Below the pieces are notes generated by a model that worked only from the letters and a program-made list of their open reading frames with translations, was not told where the DNA came from and did not search any database. A DNA stretch of 16,543 bases from Desulfovibrionaceae bacterium UBA6814 (GTDB lineage: Bacteria; Desulfobacterota; Desulfovibrionia; Desulfovibrionales; Desulfovibrionaceae): NCBI GenBank assembly GCA_002452635.1, contig DKEU01000221.1, positions 5,132 to 21,674 on the forward strand. The letters are read 5' to 3'. A program made the translations under genes and the position numbers. Below are positions 6,862 through 13,775 of the stretch, piece after piece (the first letter of the stretch is position 1; each line of letters opens with the position of its first letter).

Positions 6862-6888
6862 GGGGCGGAGGGCCTATCCCTCCGCCCC
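6862..6888 (-). other. Perfect 11-bp hairpin in the leader of the receiver-dikinase group
   Basis: GGGGCGGAGGG and CCCTCCGCCCC pair perfectly over 11 bp around a 5-base loop. The hairpin lies about 67-93 bases before the GTG of the receiver gene. If the sigma-54 promoter at 7009-7023 is used, the hairpin is in the 5' leader of that transcript. If not, it could end transcripts from the SulP gene, but only TT follows it on the minus strand, so it is a poor intrinsic terminator. Confidence 0.5.
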
Positions 6889-7008
6889 GGCGGGTGGGGC
6901 GTCTCCCGTCCCAGCCCGTCGTGCACTGTTGTGCGCTGTGCGCTCGTGTCACGTGCGGCCCAGTTCCCGGGAAACGCGCAAAGCCATCAGGCCAACACCC
7001 CCGAGATT

Positions 7009-7023
7009 GCAACCGCCGTTCCA
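7009..7023 (-). promoter_or_regulatory. Candidate sigma-54 (-24/-12) promoter for the receiver-dikinase group
   Basis: The minus strand reads TGGAACG-GCGG-TTGC followed by AA. This matches the RpoN consensus TGGCACG-N4-TTGC with one mismatch; the invariant GG and GC are exactly 10 bases apart. Transcription would start near 6998, leaving a leader of about 200 bases before the GTG at 6795. The region just upstream (about 7020-7110) is the AT-richest part of a long GC-rich stretch, as expected of a promoter. A small inverted repeat GGCA-AG-TGCC at 7103-7112 could be part of an activator site, which is speculative. Confidence 0.5.
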
Positions 7024-7162
7024 CACGATACGCTCTTGCGCGATTTTTCACAAACCCCTGGATTAGAAAACTTTTCAATCGAGCAACAGGCGGGGAAAAT
7101 CTGGCAAGTGCCTGATTTCACGCCCAGTCCAACCGGCTCCGCCTCCCTTCCCCACTTCCATA

Positions 7163-7206
7163 CGGCCCTGCGGGCCGGGATGCAAGGCCCTCCCGCGCCG
7201 GGAAGG
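7163..7206 (-). terminator. Tandem hairpins after the SulP gene, possible terminator
   Basis: Directly after the SulP stop codon the minus-strand transcript can form an 8-bp stem (7199-7206 with 7188-7195, one G-U pair, 3-base loop). A second 6-bp stem CGGCCC-TGC-GGGCCG follows (7163-7177). A 3'-end role is likely from position. Neither stem is followed by a convincing U-run, so termination strength is uncertain. Confidence 0.4.
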
Positions 7207-7210
7207 AGCC

Positions 7211-9031
7211 CTACTCCCGGGCGGCGAAGGAGACCGGGCAGGCCGCCCCGTAGCCGGGCCGGCCCTCGGGGTGCTCCCGGCTGGGCTGGCCCGCGCACTC
7301 CAGGAAGATGCGCGCCTCGCACTCCCGGCAGCGCTCCGGGTCCAGGCGGGGCACGATGGCCCCCAGGGCCTCGCACTTGTCCCCGAACACGTTCTCCTGG
7401 CCCACCTGGGCCAGGCAGCCCCCCCGGTTGAGGATGCGCATGACCTCGGGCTTGACCGAGCACAGGTACAGGGCCCGGCCCCCGGTGTGCAGGGTGTGGC
7501 CCTCGTGGAAGATCATCTCGCACCCGGACACGTCCATGAAGTTCACCCCGCTGGCCACCACCAGGATGTGGCACTGCTCCGGGCTGGCCGCGATGGTCTT
7601 CTCCAGGGCCTCGGAGATGTGGTTCACCGCGCCGAAGAAGATGGACCCGTCCAGGCGCAGGACCTTGAGCTGGGGGCATTCCGGGAACCGGCCCCCGGTG
7701 TTGTCCACGAAATGCCGGGCCCCCTTGGACTCCACCGGCGCCAGGGTGATGAAGTGGGGGTGCGAGGTGCGGTTCAGGTAGATGAGCAGGGAGAGGATGA
7801 CCCCGGCGAAGATGGCGAACTCCAGGTCCAGGAACAGGGTGGACAGGAAGGTCGCCGCCAGCACCACGGTGTCCTCCCGGCTGGTGGTCACGATGGTGCG
7901 GATCTGGCGCGTGTCCACCAGGAACACCGCCACCAGCACGATGATGCCGGCCATGGCCGGCAGGGGCAGGTAGGCGGTGAGCGGGGCCACCAGGAGCAGG
8001 ATGGCCCCCACCCCCAGGGCCGAGAACACCGCGGCCATGGGCGAGCGCGCGCCCGAGGCGTGGTTCACCCCGGTGCGGGTGAAGGAGCCCGAGGAGGCGT
8101 AGGCCGAGAAGAAGCTGCCCACCAGGTTGGACAGGCCCTGGCCGATGAACTCCTGGTTGTTGTCGATGCGCTGGCCCGTGGACACGGCCACGGACCGGGC
8201 GATGGACACCGCCTCGGCCAGGCCCAGCATGGCGATGGCCAGGGCCCCGGGGAAGAGGGTCTGCAGCACGTGCGGGGAGAAGTCCGGCAGGGACAGGGAG
8301 GGCAGCCCGTCGGGCAGGGCGCCCACCAGCTTCACCCCGTGCGCCGCGCCGTCCAGGGCCAGGGAGAGCAGCGAGGCCGTGACCATGCCCACGAACATGG
8401 CGGGCATGCGGGGCCAGCGCTTCTTGAGCGCGAAGGAGAGGACCAGGGTCAGGGCGGCGATGAGCACCACCCGCCAGTTGGCCTCGCCCAGCCGGCCCAG
8501 GCAGGCGGCCCAAGTCTCCAGGAACTCGCCCCGGGGCAGGCCGGAGATGCCCAGGAAGTGCCCCAACTGGCTGGTGATGATGAGCACCGCCGCGCCCGCG
8601 GTGAAGCCCACCACCACCGAATGGGACACGAAGTTGATGACCATGCCCAGCCGGGCCACCCCAAGTCCCAGTTGCACCGCCCCGGCCAGGAAGGTCAGGG
8701 TGAGCACCATGCGCACGTACTCCGGGTCGCCCGGCGCGTGCAGGGCGCTGACCTGGGCGAAGACCACCAGGGAGATGGCCGTGGTCGGCCCTGAAACCAG
8801 GTGCAGGGAGGAGCCGAACAGGGCGGCCACGATCACCGGCACGATGGCGGTGTACAGGCCGTACTCCGGCGGCAGGCCGGCGATGGCCGCGAAGGCCACG
8901 CCCTGGGGCAGGACGATGACCGCGCCGGTCAGGCCGGCCGCGAGATCCGCGCGCAGGGACTTGCGGGTCAGCAGCCCCTTCCAGCCCAGGAAAGGGAACA
9001 GGCGGTTGAGCAGTTCGGATTGGGCGGGCAT
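7211..9031 (-). CDS. SulP-family inorganic anion transporter with STAS domain
   Basis: This inner-membrane SLC26/SulP transporter of 606 residues moves an inorganic anion such as sulfate or bicarbonate; the substrate cannot be read from sequence. The family signature lies near the N-terminus (ADLAAGLTGAVIVLPQGVAFA), followed by a long multi-helix core that includes GLSNLVGSFFSAYASSGSFTRTGVN. The C-terminal STAS domain contains VNFMDVSG, where the DxSG serine corresponds to the phosphorylated serine of SpoIIAA-type STAS proteins. After STAS comes a cysteine cluster C-x2-C-x7-C (RCRECEARIFLEC) and a further Cys near the end. I chose the ATG at 9031, preceded by GGTGGAG; a GTG at 9043 with GAGGG upstream would add four residues and is also possible. 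It follows the DUF2721 gene by 58 bp and is probably in the same transcript. Confidence 0.93.
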   Translation of the reverse strand: MPAQSELLNRLFPFLGWKGLLTRKSLRADLAAGLTGAVIVLPQGVAFAAIAGLPPEYGLYTAIVPVIVAALFGSSLHLVSGPTTAISLVVFAQVSALHAPGDPEYVRMVLTLTFLAGAVQLGLGVARLGMVINFVSHSVVVGFTAGAAVLIITSQLGHFLGISGLPRGEFLETWAACLGRLGEANWRVVLIAALTLVLSFALKKRWPRMPAMFVGMVTASLLSLALDGAAHGVKLVGALPDGLPSLSLPDFSPHVLQTLFPGALAIAMLGLAEAVSIARSVAVSTGQRIDNNQEFIGQGLSNLVGSFFSAYASSGSFTRTGVNHASGARSPMAAVFSALGVGAILLLVAPLTAYLPLPAMAGIIVLVAVFLVDTRQIRTIVTTSREDTVVLAATFLSTLFLDLEFAIFAGVILSLLIYLNRTSHPHFITLAPVESKGARHFVDNTGGRFPECPQLKVLRLDGSIFFGAVNHISEALEKTIAASPEQCHILVVASGVNFMDVSGCEMIFHEGHTLHTGGRALYLCSVKPEVMRILNRGGCLAQVGQENVFGDKCEALGAIVPRLDPERCRECEARIFLECAGQPSREHPEGRPGYGAACPVSFAARE

Positions 9032-9089
9032 GCGAGGCTCCACCTTGCCCTCGTGCCACCTCCTGCGGCCCGGGTCAAGGACCCTTGGG

Positions 9090-9545
9090 TTATTCTCCCG
9101 GGTCCTGGCCCATGCGGTGCTGCACCTCGGCGCGCAGGGCCTCCAGGGTCAGGCGCACCTCCAGGAAGAAAAAGACCAGCGATCCCAGCAGGAAAATCAT
9201 GCTGGCCGAGAACAGGGCCTCGGGCACGAACACCACCCGCACCTGGGCCACGGCCTCGGCGAAGAGCAGGAGCATGAGCATGCCGATGCCGAAGATGCCC
9301 ATGAGGCACAGCCCCACCGAGGAGCGCATGTACCGGCAGCGGCGGTAGAGCACCCGCACCTGCCGCTCGATGTCCTCCATCTCCCCGGCCGGCGCGTCCG
9401 CGGCCTCCCGGCACAGGTGCCGGATGCGGTCCACGGACCGGCCCAGCCGGTTGGTCAGGGACAAGAGCAGCAAGCCGAACGCCGAAATGAGCACGCACGG
9501 GGCAATGGACGCCTGCAACACCTGGACGAGAAGAATGGGTTCCAT
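9090..9545 (-). CDS. DUF2721-family small membrane protein
   Basis: This 151-residue membrane protein matches the DUF2721 pattern. It starts with a hydrophobic segment that runs into QASIAPCVLISAFGLLLLSLTNRLGRSVDRIR (about 11-42), where the TNRLxRxVDRxR part is characteristic. A charged helical stretch (44-75) and two more hydrophobic segments (about 77-97 and 106-128) follow. The family has no established function. The gene lies 58 bp ahead of the SulP transporter on the same strand, and its stop codon sits in the loop of a hairpin (AGGACCC 9078-9084 with GGGTCCT 9100-9106). No convincing Shine-Dalgarno sequence precedes the ATG, so translation may start in an unusual way or be weak. The link to SulP suggests a role near the transporter, which is an inference. 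Confidence 0.8.
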   Translation of the reverse strand: MEPILLVQVLQASIAPCVLISAFGLLLLSLTNRLGRSVDRIRHLCREAADAPAGEMEDIERQVRVLYRRCRYMRSSVGLCLMGIFGIGMLMLLLFAEAVAQVRVVFVPEALFSASMIFLLGSLVFFFLEVRLTLEALRAEVQHRMGQDPGE

Positions 9546-9632
9546 CCGGGCAGCTTCGCACGGGCCGGAGCGAGAGGCAAGCGAAGGCGGAAGCGGAATG
9601 CGGACGGAAAGGAGGCGGGGAGGCGGGCAGAC

Positions 9633-9731
9633 GAAGAGGGCGGTTCGCGAACCGCCCCTACCGAAGAAAATGGAGGCAGGCCCACGGTCATGGCTCTTTT
9701 CCGTAGGGGCGGTTCGCGAACCGCCCTCTTC
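9633..9731. repeat. Inverted pair of REP-like palindromes
   Basis: Two copies of the 20-base palindrome GGGCGGTTCGCGAACCGCCC occur at 9638-9657 and 9707-9726. Their flanks are also inverted copies of each other: GAAGA before and CTACC after in the first, GTAG before and CTCTTC after in the second. The whole unit of about 32 bases is therefore present once in each orientation, about 34 bases apart. This is the layout of a REP pair (BIME), usually mobilised in trans by a REP-associated tyrosine transposase encoded elsewhere. It lies in the 240-bp gap between the dikinase gene at 9786-12380 and the DUF2721 gene, where it could stabilise the 3' end of the dikinase mRNA or weaken read-through. Confidence 0.85.
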
Positions 9732-9785
9732 CGGGGTTCGTGGCCGCGCGCCACCGGGGGTGCGGGGCGGCGCGCCCGCCCTCCC

Positions 9786-12380
9786 CTACCCCGCTTCCGG
9801 GTGGTCCGGGTCGTGGCAGTAGTTGCCCTTGAGGAAGCAGTCGGCCAGGTGCAGCACGCTGGCCTCGGAATGCATGAGCATGTCCATCTGGCGGGTGTAC
9901 TGGAGCAGCCGGCCCAGCTGGTCCAGGCGGGAGGTGACCTCGGCCGTCTCGTCCTTGCGGAAGGAGGCGGTGACCCGGTCGCCCACCACCTCCACGGTGA
10001 AGTCCAGGCGGCGCAGGATCTCCGAGATGGCGCGCACGCGGCGGCTGCGGCGGACCTCGTCCGCGGCCCCGCCCTTGAAGGAGAAGGTGATGTAGTTCTC
10101 GTTGGCCAGGGGGCCGCAGTAGGCGTCCAGCACCGAGTAGTGGTAGCCCACCCGGGAGCTGAAGTTGAGGTAGCGGTCGGAGATGAGCGCGTAGCTCTTG
10201 TCCCCGAAGCGCTGGTTCTGGTTGGGGGGCGGGCCCATGAGCTGCTGGCCCATGACCGAGAAGAAGCCGCTCAGGTTGATGGGCTTGGGCTCCAGGCGGT
10301 TCACGTCGGGGTGCAGCATGCCCGTGAGCAGGGCGACGAAGGGGGTGGAGGCGATCTCCTCGGGCGAGACGCGCCGGCCGTGCGGCTGGCGCACGCCGTC
10401 GCCCAGGTCGATGATGTAGAGGTCCAGGGGGATGGGCGCGGCCAGCTTGAGGGCCAGCCCGCCCTGGTCCGCGGCCAGGTCCGAGATCTGGAACATCTCG
10501 CCGTAGGAGCGCTCGTGGATGAAGCGCATGATGTCGTGCACGGTCTTGGCGTTGCGGCCGCGGAACTCGGGCGAGGCCGGGTCGGTGAGGGAGAGGGGCG
10601 CCACCAGGCCGGCCAGGGCCTGGAGCACGGCGAAGACCGGGGCGTCCTTCATGAAGCCCGAGCGCTTGGCGGCCAGGGCCAGCAGCTCCGGCACCTCGCC
10701 CAGGTAGATGCGGCCGGACAGGGCGTCCACCGTGACCACGGCCCCGTCGGGGATGTCCCGGGTGGCGGTGCGCAGATTGAAGATGGCGGGCAGGTCGAAC
10801 TCGCGCACCAGGGAGGCCATGTGCCCGGTGGCGCTGCCCGCGTCGGTGAGCACGGCCCGGGCCTTGCCCAGGAGCACCGCGTACTTGGGCGAGGAGTGCT
10901 CGGCCACCAGCACCCCGCCGTCGGGAAAGCCGGCCAGGTCGGCGTCGGACCGCACGTGGCGGGCCGGTCCGGCCGCCACGCCCGGGCACGCCACGTCGCC
11001 CCCGGACAGGAGCATGGCGTGGCCCGGCACCCGGGGGGGCCGCGGCTGGTCGCGGCGGGAGGCGTCCACCCGCAGGGGCCGGGTCTGGAGCAGGATGAGC
11101 CGCCCGTCGGGGTGCAGGGCCCACTCCACGTCCTGGGGGATGCCGTAGTGCGCCTCCAGGGCCAGGCCCAGGCGGGCCAGCTCCCGGGCCTGGTCCTGGG
11201 TGAGGCAGGGCCGGCCGCCGTCCGCAGGGGACAGGGGCGCGTCCGCCACCCGGCCTTCGGGGCCGAGGGCGAGCATGCGGTCCTGGGTGGCCACCACCCA
11301 GTCGTCAATCCCGGGACCGGCCGCATCGTCCACCGGCCGGGACAGGCGGTAGGTGTCCGGGGCCACGGTCCCGTCCACCGCGTAGACGCCCAGGCCGAAG
11401 ACCGCGTTCACCAGCACCCGGCGGTCCAGGGGGTCGGTGGGGCTGGTGGTGTACATGACCCCGGCGGCCCGGGAGGGAACGAGCTCCAGGCAGGCCACGC
11501 CCATGGAGATGCCCTCGAAGGGGATGCCCTTGAGCAGGCGGTAGGCCATGGCCCGCGGGGTGAAGAGGCTGGCCAGGACCATCTTGTAGGAGGGGATGAG
11601 GCGCTCCCGGGTGACCCCGAGCACCGAGAGGTACTGGCCGGCGAAGGAGAGCTCGCCGTCCTCGCCGATGGCGCTGGAGCGCAGGGCCACGGGGGCTTCG
11701 GTTCCGCTGTTGCGGGCGCAGAGGTCGGTGTAGGCCCCGGTGATGGCCGCCTCCAGGTCCGGCGGCAGGGGCGCGTCCAGGAAGGCGCGCTGGATGTCCT
11801 CCGAGGCCCGGGTCACGGCCGCGGCGTCGGACGGGTCCAGGCCCATGCGGCGGCGGTTCACCTCGTCCATGATGCCCGCGGACTCCAGGAAGGCCTCGCA
11901 GGCCGCGGTGGTGATGGCGAATCCCGCGGGCACCGGCAGGCCCAGGGAGGCCATCTCGCCCAGATTGGCGCTCTTGCCGCCCACGCTGTCCACCATGTGC
12001 CGGTCCACCGCGGTGTAGGGCAGCACGGGCGCGCCGCTGCGGGAAGTGGTGCGGCGGGCGGTGAGGGCGGCCATCTCCGCGCTCAGGCGGGCGGCGATCT
12101 CGGCCAGGGCCGGGCTCTTGTTGCCCGAGAGCCGGGCGTAGGCGTCCACCATGCGGCCCAGGTGAAAGGCGGTGCGGGAGGCCTGGGAGGCCACGTAGGC
12201 CATGCCGAACACCGTATCGCCCCGGAGCTTCTGCTCCAGGTCGGCGATGATGGTCAGCAGCTCGGAGTTGGACTCGAGCAGGGCCTTGAAGTTGGCGTAG
12301 CGGGCCTTGAATTCGGCCGCGTGGTCGGCGTCCGAAGCCTGGGGCCGGCTGCGGCGGAACAGGGACAGGAGCGCGCGCAT
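9786..12380 (-). CDS. Second PEP-synthase-like dikinase with an uncharacterised C-terminal domain
   Basis: This 864-residue paralogue of the protein at 3701-6322 has the same domain order. A helical N-terminal region (about 20-110) is followed by the ATP-grasp domain with a canonical GGKSANLGEM (134-143), ALRSSAIGED...SFAGQY (232-250) and LLQTRPL (430-436). The swivelling domain has H520 in GSATGHMASLVREFD. The C-terminal domain shares TVHDIMRFIHERS (613-625), DLGDGV, SSRVGYHYSV (741-750), FKGGAAD (768-774) and TRQMDM (829-834) with its paralogue. A PEP/pyruvate-binding barrel is not recognisable, so PEP synthase activity is doubtful. Transfer from ATP via H520 to another acceptor is the family-based inference. 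The ATG has GGAGG four bases upstream. This is the first minus-strand gene after a divergent control region, and it is followed by a REP pair and the DUF2721-SulP genes. Confidence 0.88.
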   Translation of the reverse strand: MRALLSLFRRSRPQASDADHAAEFKARYANFKALLESNSELLTIIADLEQKLRGDTVFGMAYVASQASRTAFHLGRMVDAYARLSGNKSPALAEIAARLSAEMAALTARRTTSRSGAPVLPYTAVDRHMVDSVGGKSANLGEMASLGLPVPAGFAITTAACEAFLESAGIMDEVNRRRMGLDPSDAAAVTRASEDIQRAFLDAPLPPDLEAAITGAYTDLCARNSGTEAPVALRSSAIGEDGELSFAGQYLSVLGVTRERLIPSYKMVLASLFTPRAMAYRLLKGIPFEGISMGVACLELVPSRAAGVMYTTSPTDPLDRRVLVNAVFGLGVYAVDGTVAPDTYRLSRPVDDAAGPGIDDWVVATQDRMLALGPEGRVADAPLSPADGGRPCLTQDQARELARLGLALEAHYGIPQDVEWALHPDGRLILLQTRPLRVDASRRDQPRPPRVPGHAMLLSGGDVACPGVAAGPARHVRSDADLAGFPDGGVLVAEHSSPKYAVLLGKARAVLTDAGSATGHMASLVREFDLPAIFNLRTATRDIPDGAVVTVDALSGRIYLGEVPELLALAAKRSGFMKDAPVFAVLQALAGLVAPLSLTDPASPEFRGRNAKTVHDIMRFIHERSYGEMFQISDLAADQGGLALKLAAPIPLDLYIIDLGDGVRQPHGRRVSPEEIASTPFVALLTGMLHPDVNRLEPKPINLSGFFSVMGQQLMGPPPNQNQRFGDKSYALISDRYLNFSSRVGYHYSVLDAYCGPLANENYITFSFKGGAADEVRRSRRVRAISEILRRLDFTVEVVGDRVTASFRKDETAEVTSRLDQLGRLLQYTRQMDMLMHSEASVLHLADCFLKGNYCHDPDHPEAG

Positions 12381-12802
12381 CCATCCTCCAAAATCCTGGC
12401 CGTGAACGGCCGGGGCCTGGCGGCACCATAGCGCACCGGCCGGTGCCGCCGCAATGGCCTGGTTACCGGCTGGGGCCAGCCGGGTTCATGCCGAGCCTTG
12501 CACGATAATCAACCGAAAGCATATTCATAACTTGGAGAAATCCGAAATAAAAACGCCACAACATAGTCTCCCCTCGCAGGGCCTCCCGGAATCGCGCAAG
12601 GGGCAAAAGGGCTCCCTGCCGGCATCTCGCAAAACCCTGAACTACCCGGTGTATTTAGATTATGTCTTGTCTCTTTCCACTTCTCGCCGGGTTCGCGCAG
12701 TGGCATGCCCCTTGCTGTACCGGGTCTGCAACATTCGCACCGGGCCCGGGCCGCCATTGCCCGCCCGACCACGGCACAGCCACGAAGGAGCAGGACGCTA
12801 CC
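12381..12802. other. Divergent intergenic control region
   Basis: These 422 bases separate the minus-strand dikinase gene from the plus-strand membrane-protein gene. Near the dikinase lies the 14-base palindrome GCACCGGCCGGTGC (12433-12446), a possible operator or leader hairpin. The stretch of about 12500-12560 is clearly AT-richer than its surroundings and probably holds the minus-strand promoter, but I cannot name a convincing -35/-10 pair. A sigma-54 promoter for the plus-strand gene is at 12701-12716. I see no plausible protein-coding gene here; open frames across it lack ribosome-binding sites and have unnatural composition. Confidence 0.6.
12701..12716 (+). promoter_or_regulatory. Sigma-54 (-24/-12) promoter for the membrane-protein gene
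   Basis: The sequence TGGCATG-CCCC-TTGCT is almost identical to the RpoN consensus TGGCAYR-N4-TTGCW, with the invariant GG and GC exactly 10 bases apart. Transcription would start near 12727, about 76 bases before the GTG at 12803. Such promoters need an NtrC-type activator; none is encoded in the window. Confidence 0.8.
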
Positions 12803-13648
12803 GTGAAAACCCATTTCCAGAAAGCCGCAGTGGTCCTCTTCGTTCTGACCATACTCGGGGTTGCCGACGGGCTGGCCCGGAGCGTGTTTGAACCCCAGCA
12901 TACCTTCCGGGTGGTGGCCGGCTCCGAAACCCTGGCCAGCGGCACCCTGGACATCACCCTGGACGCGGACGGGGTGAAGGCGCATTCCGAAGTGGCCCAT
13001 TCGGGCGACTCCCGGATGCTCAACCAATACCTGCGCTACACCTCCACCTCCCCGGACGTGCAGGTGGAGTTCGTGGAGATGCGCGGGACCCTGTGGCGCG
13101 GGATCATCAGCGCGCCCCGCACCGAACCCGCGGGCCGGGTGGAGCTGGTGATCTACGCCCGGACCCAGCCCCCCACCGCGATGACCCCCCGCTACACCCT
13201 GCGGGTGTTCGACTCGGCCGAGGCCCTGCAAGCCGACCTGCCCTCCGTGTCCCTGCGCTATCTGGGCATCGCGCCCTGGTGGGTGGTGATCATCTGCCTG
13301 CCCCTGGCCGGCTTCTTCGGCTTCCTGGTCTTCCGGGCCACCGGCGAGGAGGAGGACGCGCTCATCGCCCGGGGCATCGGCCCCATCTACAAGCTGGCCA
13401 AGAAAAAGGAAGGGTGGGACATCCTCTTCGGACTGGGGCTCAACCAGGGCCTCACCACCGGCGAGGAGCTGGTGCTGCTGACCCCTGACGGACGGGTGGT
13501 GGGCGCCCTGCGGGCCGGGGAGATCGGCCCCACCTCCAGCCGCTCCACCCTGGAACTGGGCGTGGAGGTCCGGCCGGACTACTACGTGGCCCGGCCCCAG
13601 ACCGAAACCTCCATTCTGCGCAGGCCTGCTTCGGGCCGCGCAGCGTAA
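12803..13648 (+). CDS. Bitopic membrane protein of unknown function
   Basis: I do not recognise this 281-residue protein as a named family. It has an N-terminal hydrophobic segment (about 8-24, signal anchor or signal peptide), then about 130 residues of beta-rich, probably periplasmic sequence. A clear transmembrane helix follows (157-177, APWWVVIICLPLAGFFGFLV), and then a cytoplasmic part of about 100 residues. The latter (about 208-262) shows a small beta-barrel-like pattern, GLNQGLTTGEELVLL...GALRAGEIGPTSSRSTLELG, reminiscent of the FlgT C-terminal or similar barrels; this is only a resemblance. I chose the GTG at 12803: AAGGAG and AGGA lie 12 and 7 bases upstream, and the first hydrophobic segment follows directly. 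The ATG at 12662 lies upstream of the sigma-54 promoter and is rejected. The next genes are c-di-GMP and chemotaxis genes. Confidence 0.82.
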   Translation: MKTHFQKAAVVLFVLTILGVADGLARSVFEPQHTFRVVAGSETLASGTLDITLDADGVKAHSEVAHSGDSRMLNQYLRYTSTSPDVQVEFVEMRGTLWRGIISAPRTEPAGRVELVIYARTQPPTAMTPRYTLRVFDSAEALQADLPSVSLRYLGIAPWWVVIICLPLAGFFGFLVFRATGEEEDALIARGIGPIYKLAKKKEGWDILFGLGLNQGLTTGEELVLLTPDGRVVGALRAGEIGPTSSRSTLELGVEVRPDYYVARPQTETSILRRPASGRAA

Positions 13649-13685
13649 GGAGACAGGCCCCATGGAGCATGCATTGCAGGGGCTG

Positions 13686-13713
13686 TTTACGCCGCTATCT
13701 TTAATTGTATATT
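13686..13713 (+). promoter_or_regulatory. Possible sigma-70 promoter before the HD-GYP gene
   Basis: TTTACG (13686-13691) and TATATT (13708-13713) are separated by 16 bases and sit in a short AT-rich island in a 127-bp gap. Transcription would start about 55 bases before the ATG at 13776. The match is moderate, and read-through from the sigma-54 promoter upstream is an alternative. Confidence 0.4.
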
Positions 13714-13775
13714 CAAATAGTTTTATCGGATGTGTCGCCCCTGCTCGCCCCGGCATCCGTCCATAAGGAAACGCC

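Noticed and set aside
6806..7078. Possible 90-residue gene in the gap before the receiver
   Set aside because: It has no ribosome-binding site, the product is arginine/glycine-rich without pattern, and it crosses the hairpin and the candidate promoter.
6987..9059. Minus-strand open frame overlapping the SulP gene in another frame
   Set aside because: It is a same-strand shadow rich in Pro, Gly, Arg and His; the SulP frame carries all recognisable transporter and STAS motifs.
9633..9731. CRISPR-like repeat pair
   Set aside because: There are only two copies, they are inverted rather than direct, and they are self-palindromic over 20 bases; this fits REP elements.
8127..12431. Plus-strand open frame of more than 1400 codons opposite the dikinase, DUF2721 and SulP genes
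   Set aside because: It is antisense to three well-supported genes. Its product is a low-complexity Gly/His/Gln/Val/Arg mix with no domain, typical of the open frame opposite GC-rich coding DNA.
12490..12520. Second sigma-54 site for the minus-strand dikinase
   Set aside because: The best GG and GC pair on the minus strand here is spaced 11 bases apart instead of 10.
12662..12802. ATG at 12662 as the start of the membrane-protein gene
   Set aside because: It lies upstream of the sigma-54 promoter, so that transcript could not include it. The added 47 residues look non-natural, and the GTG at 12803 leads straight into a hydrophobic segment.
12454..12891. Plus-strand open frame in the divergent region
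   Set aside because: It crosses the promoter region, overlaps the true gene start out of frame, and has no domain or ribosome-binding site.
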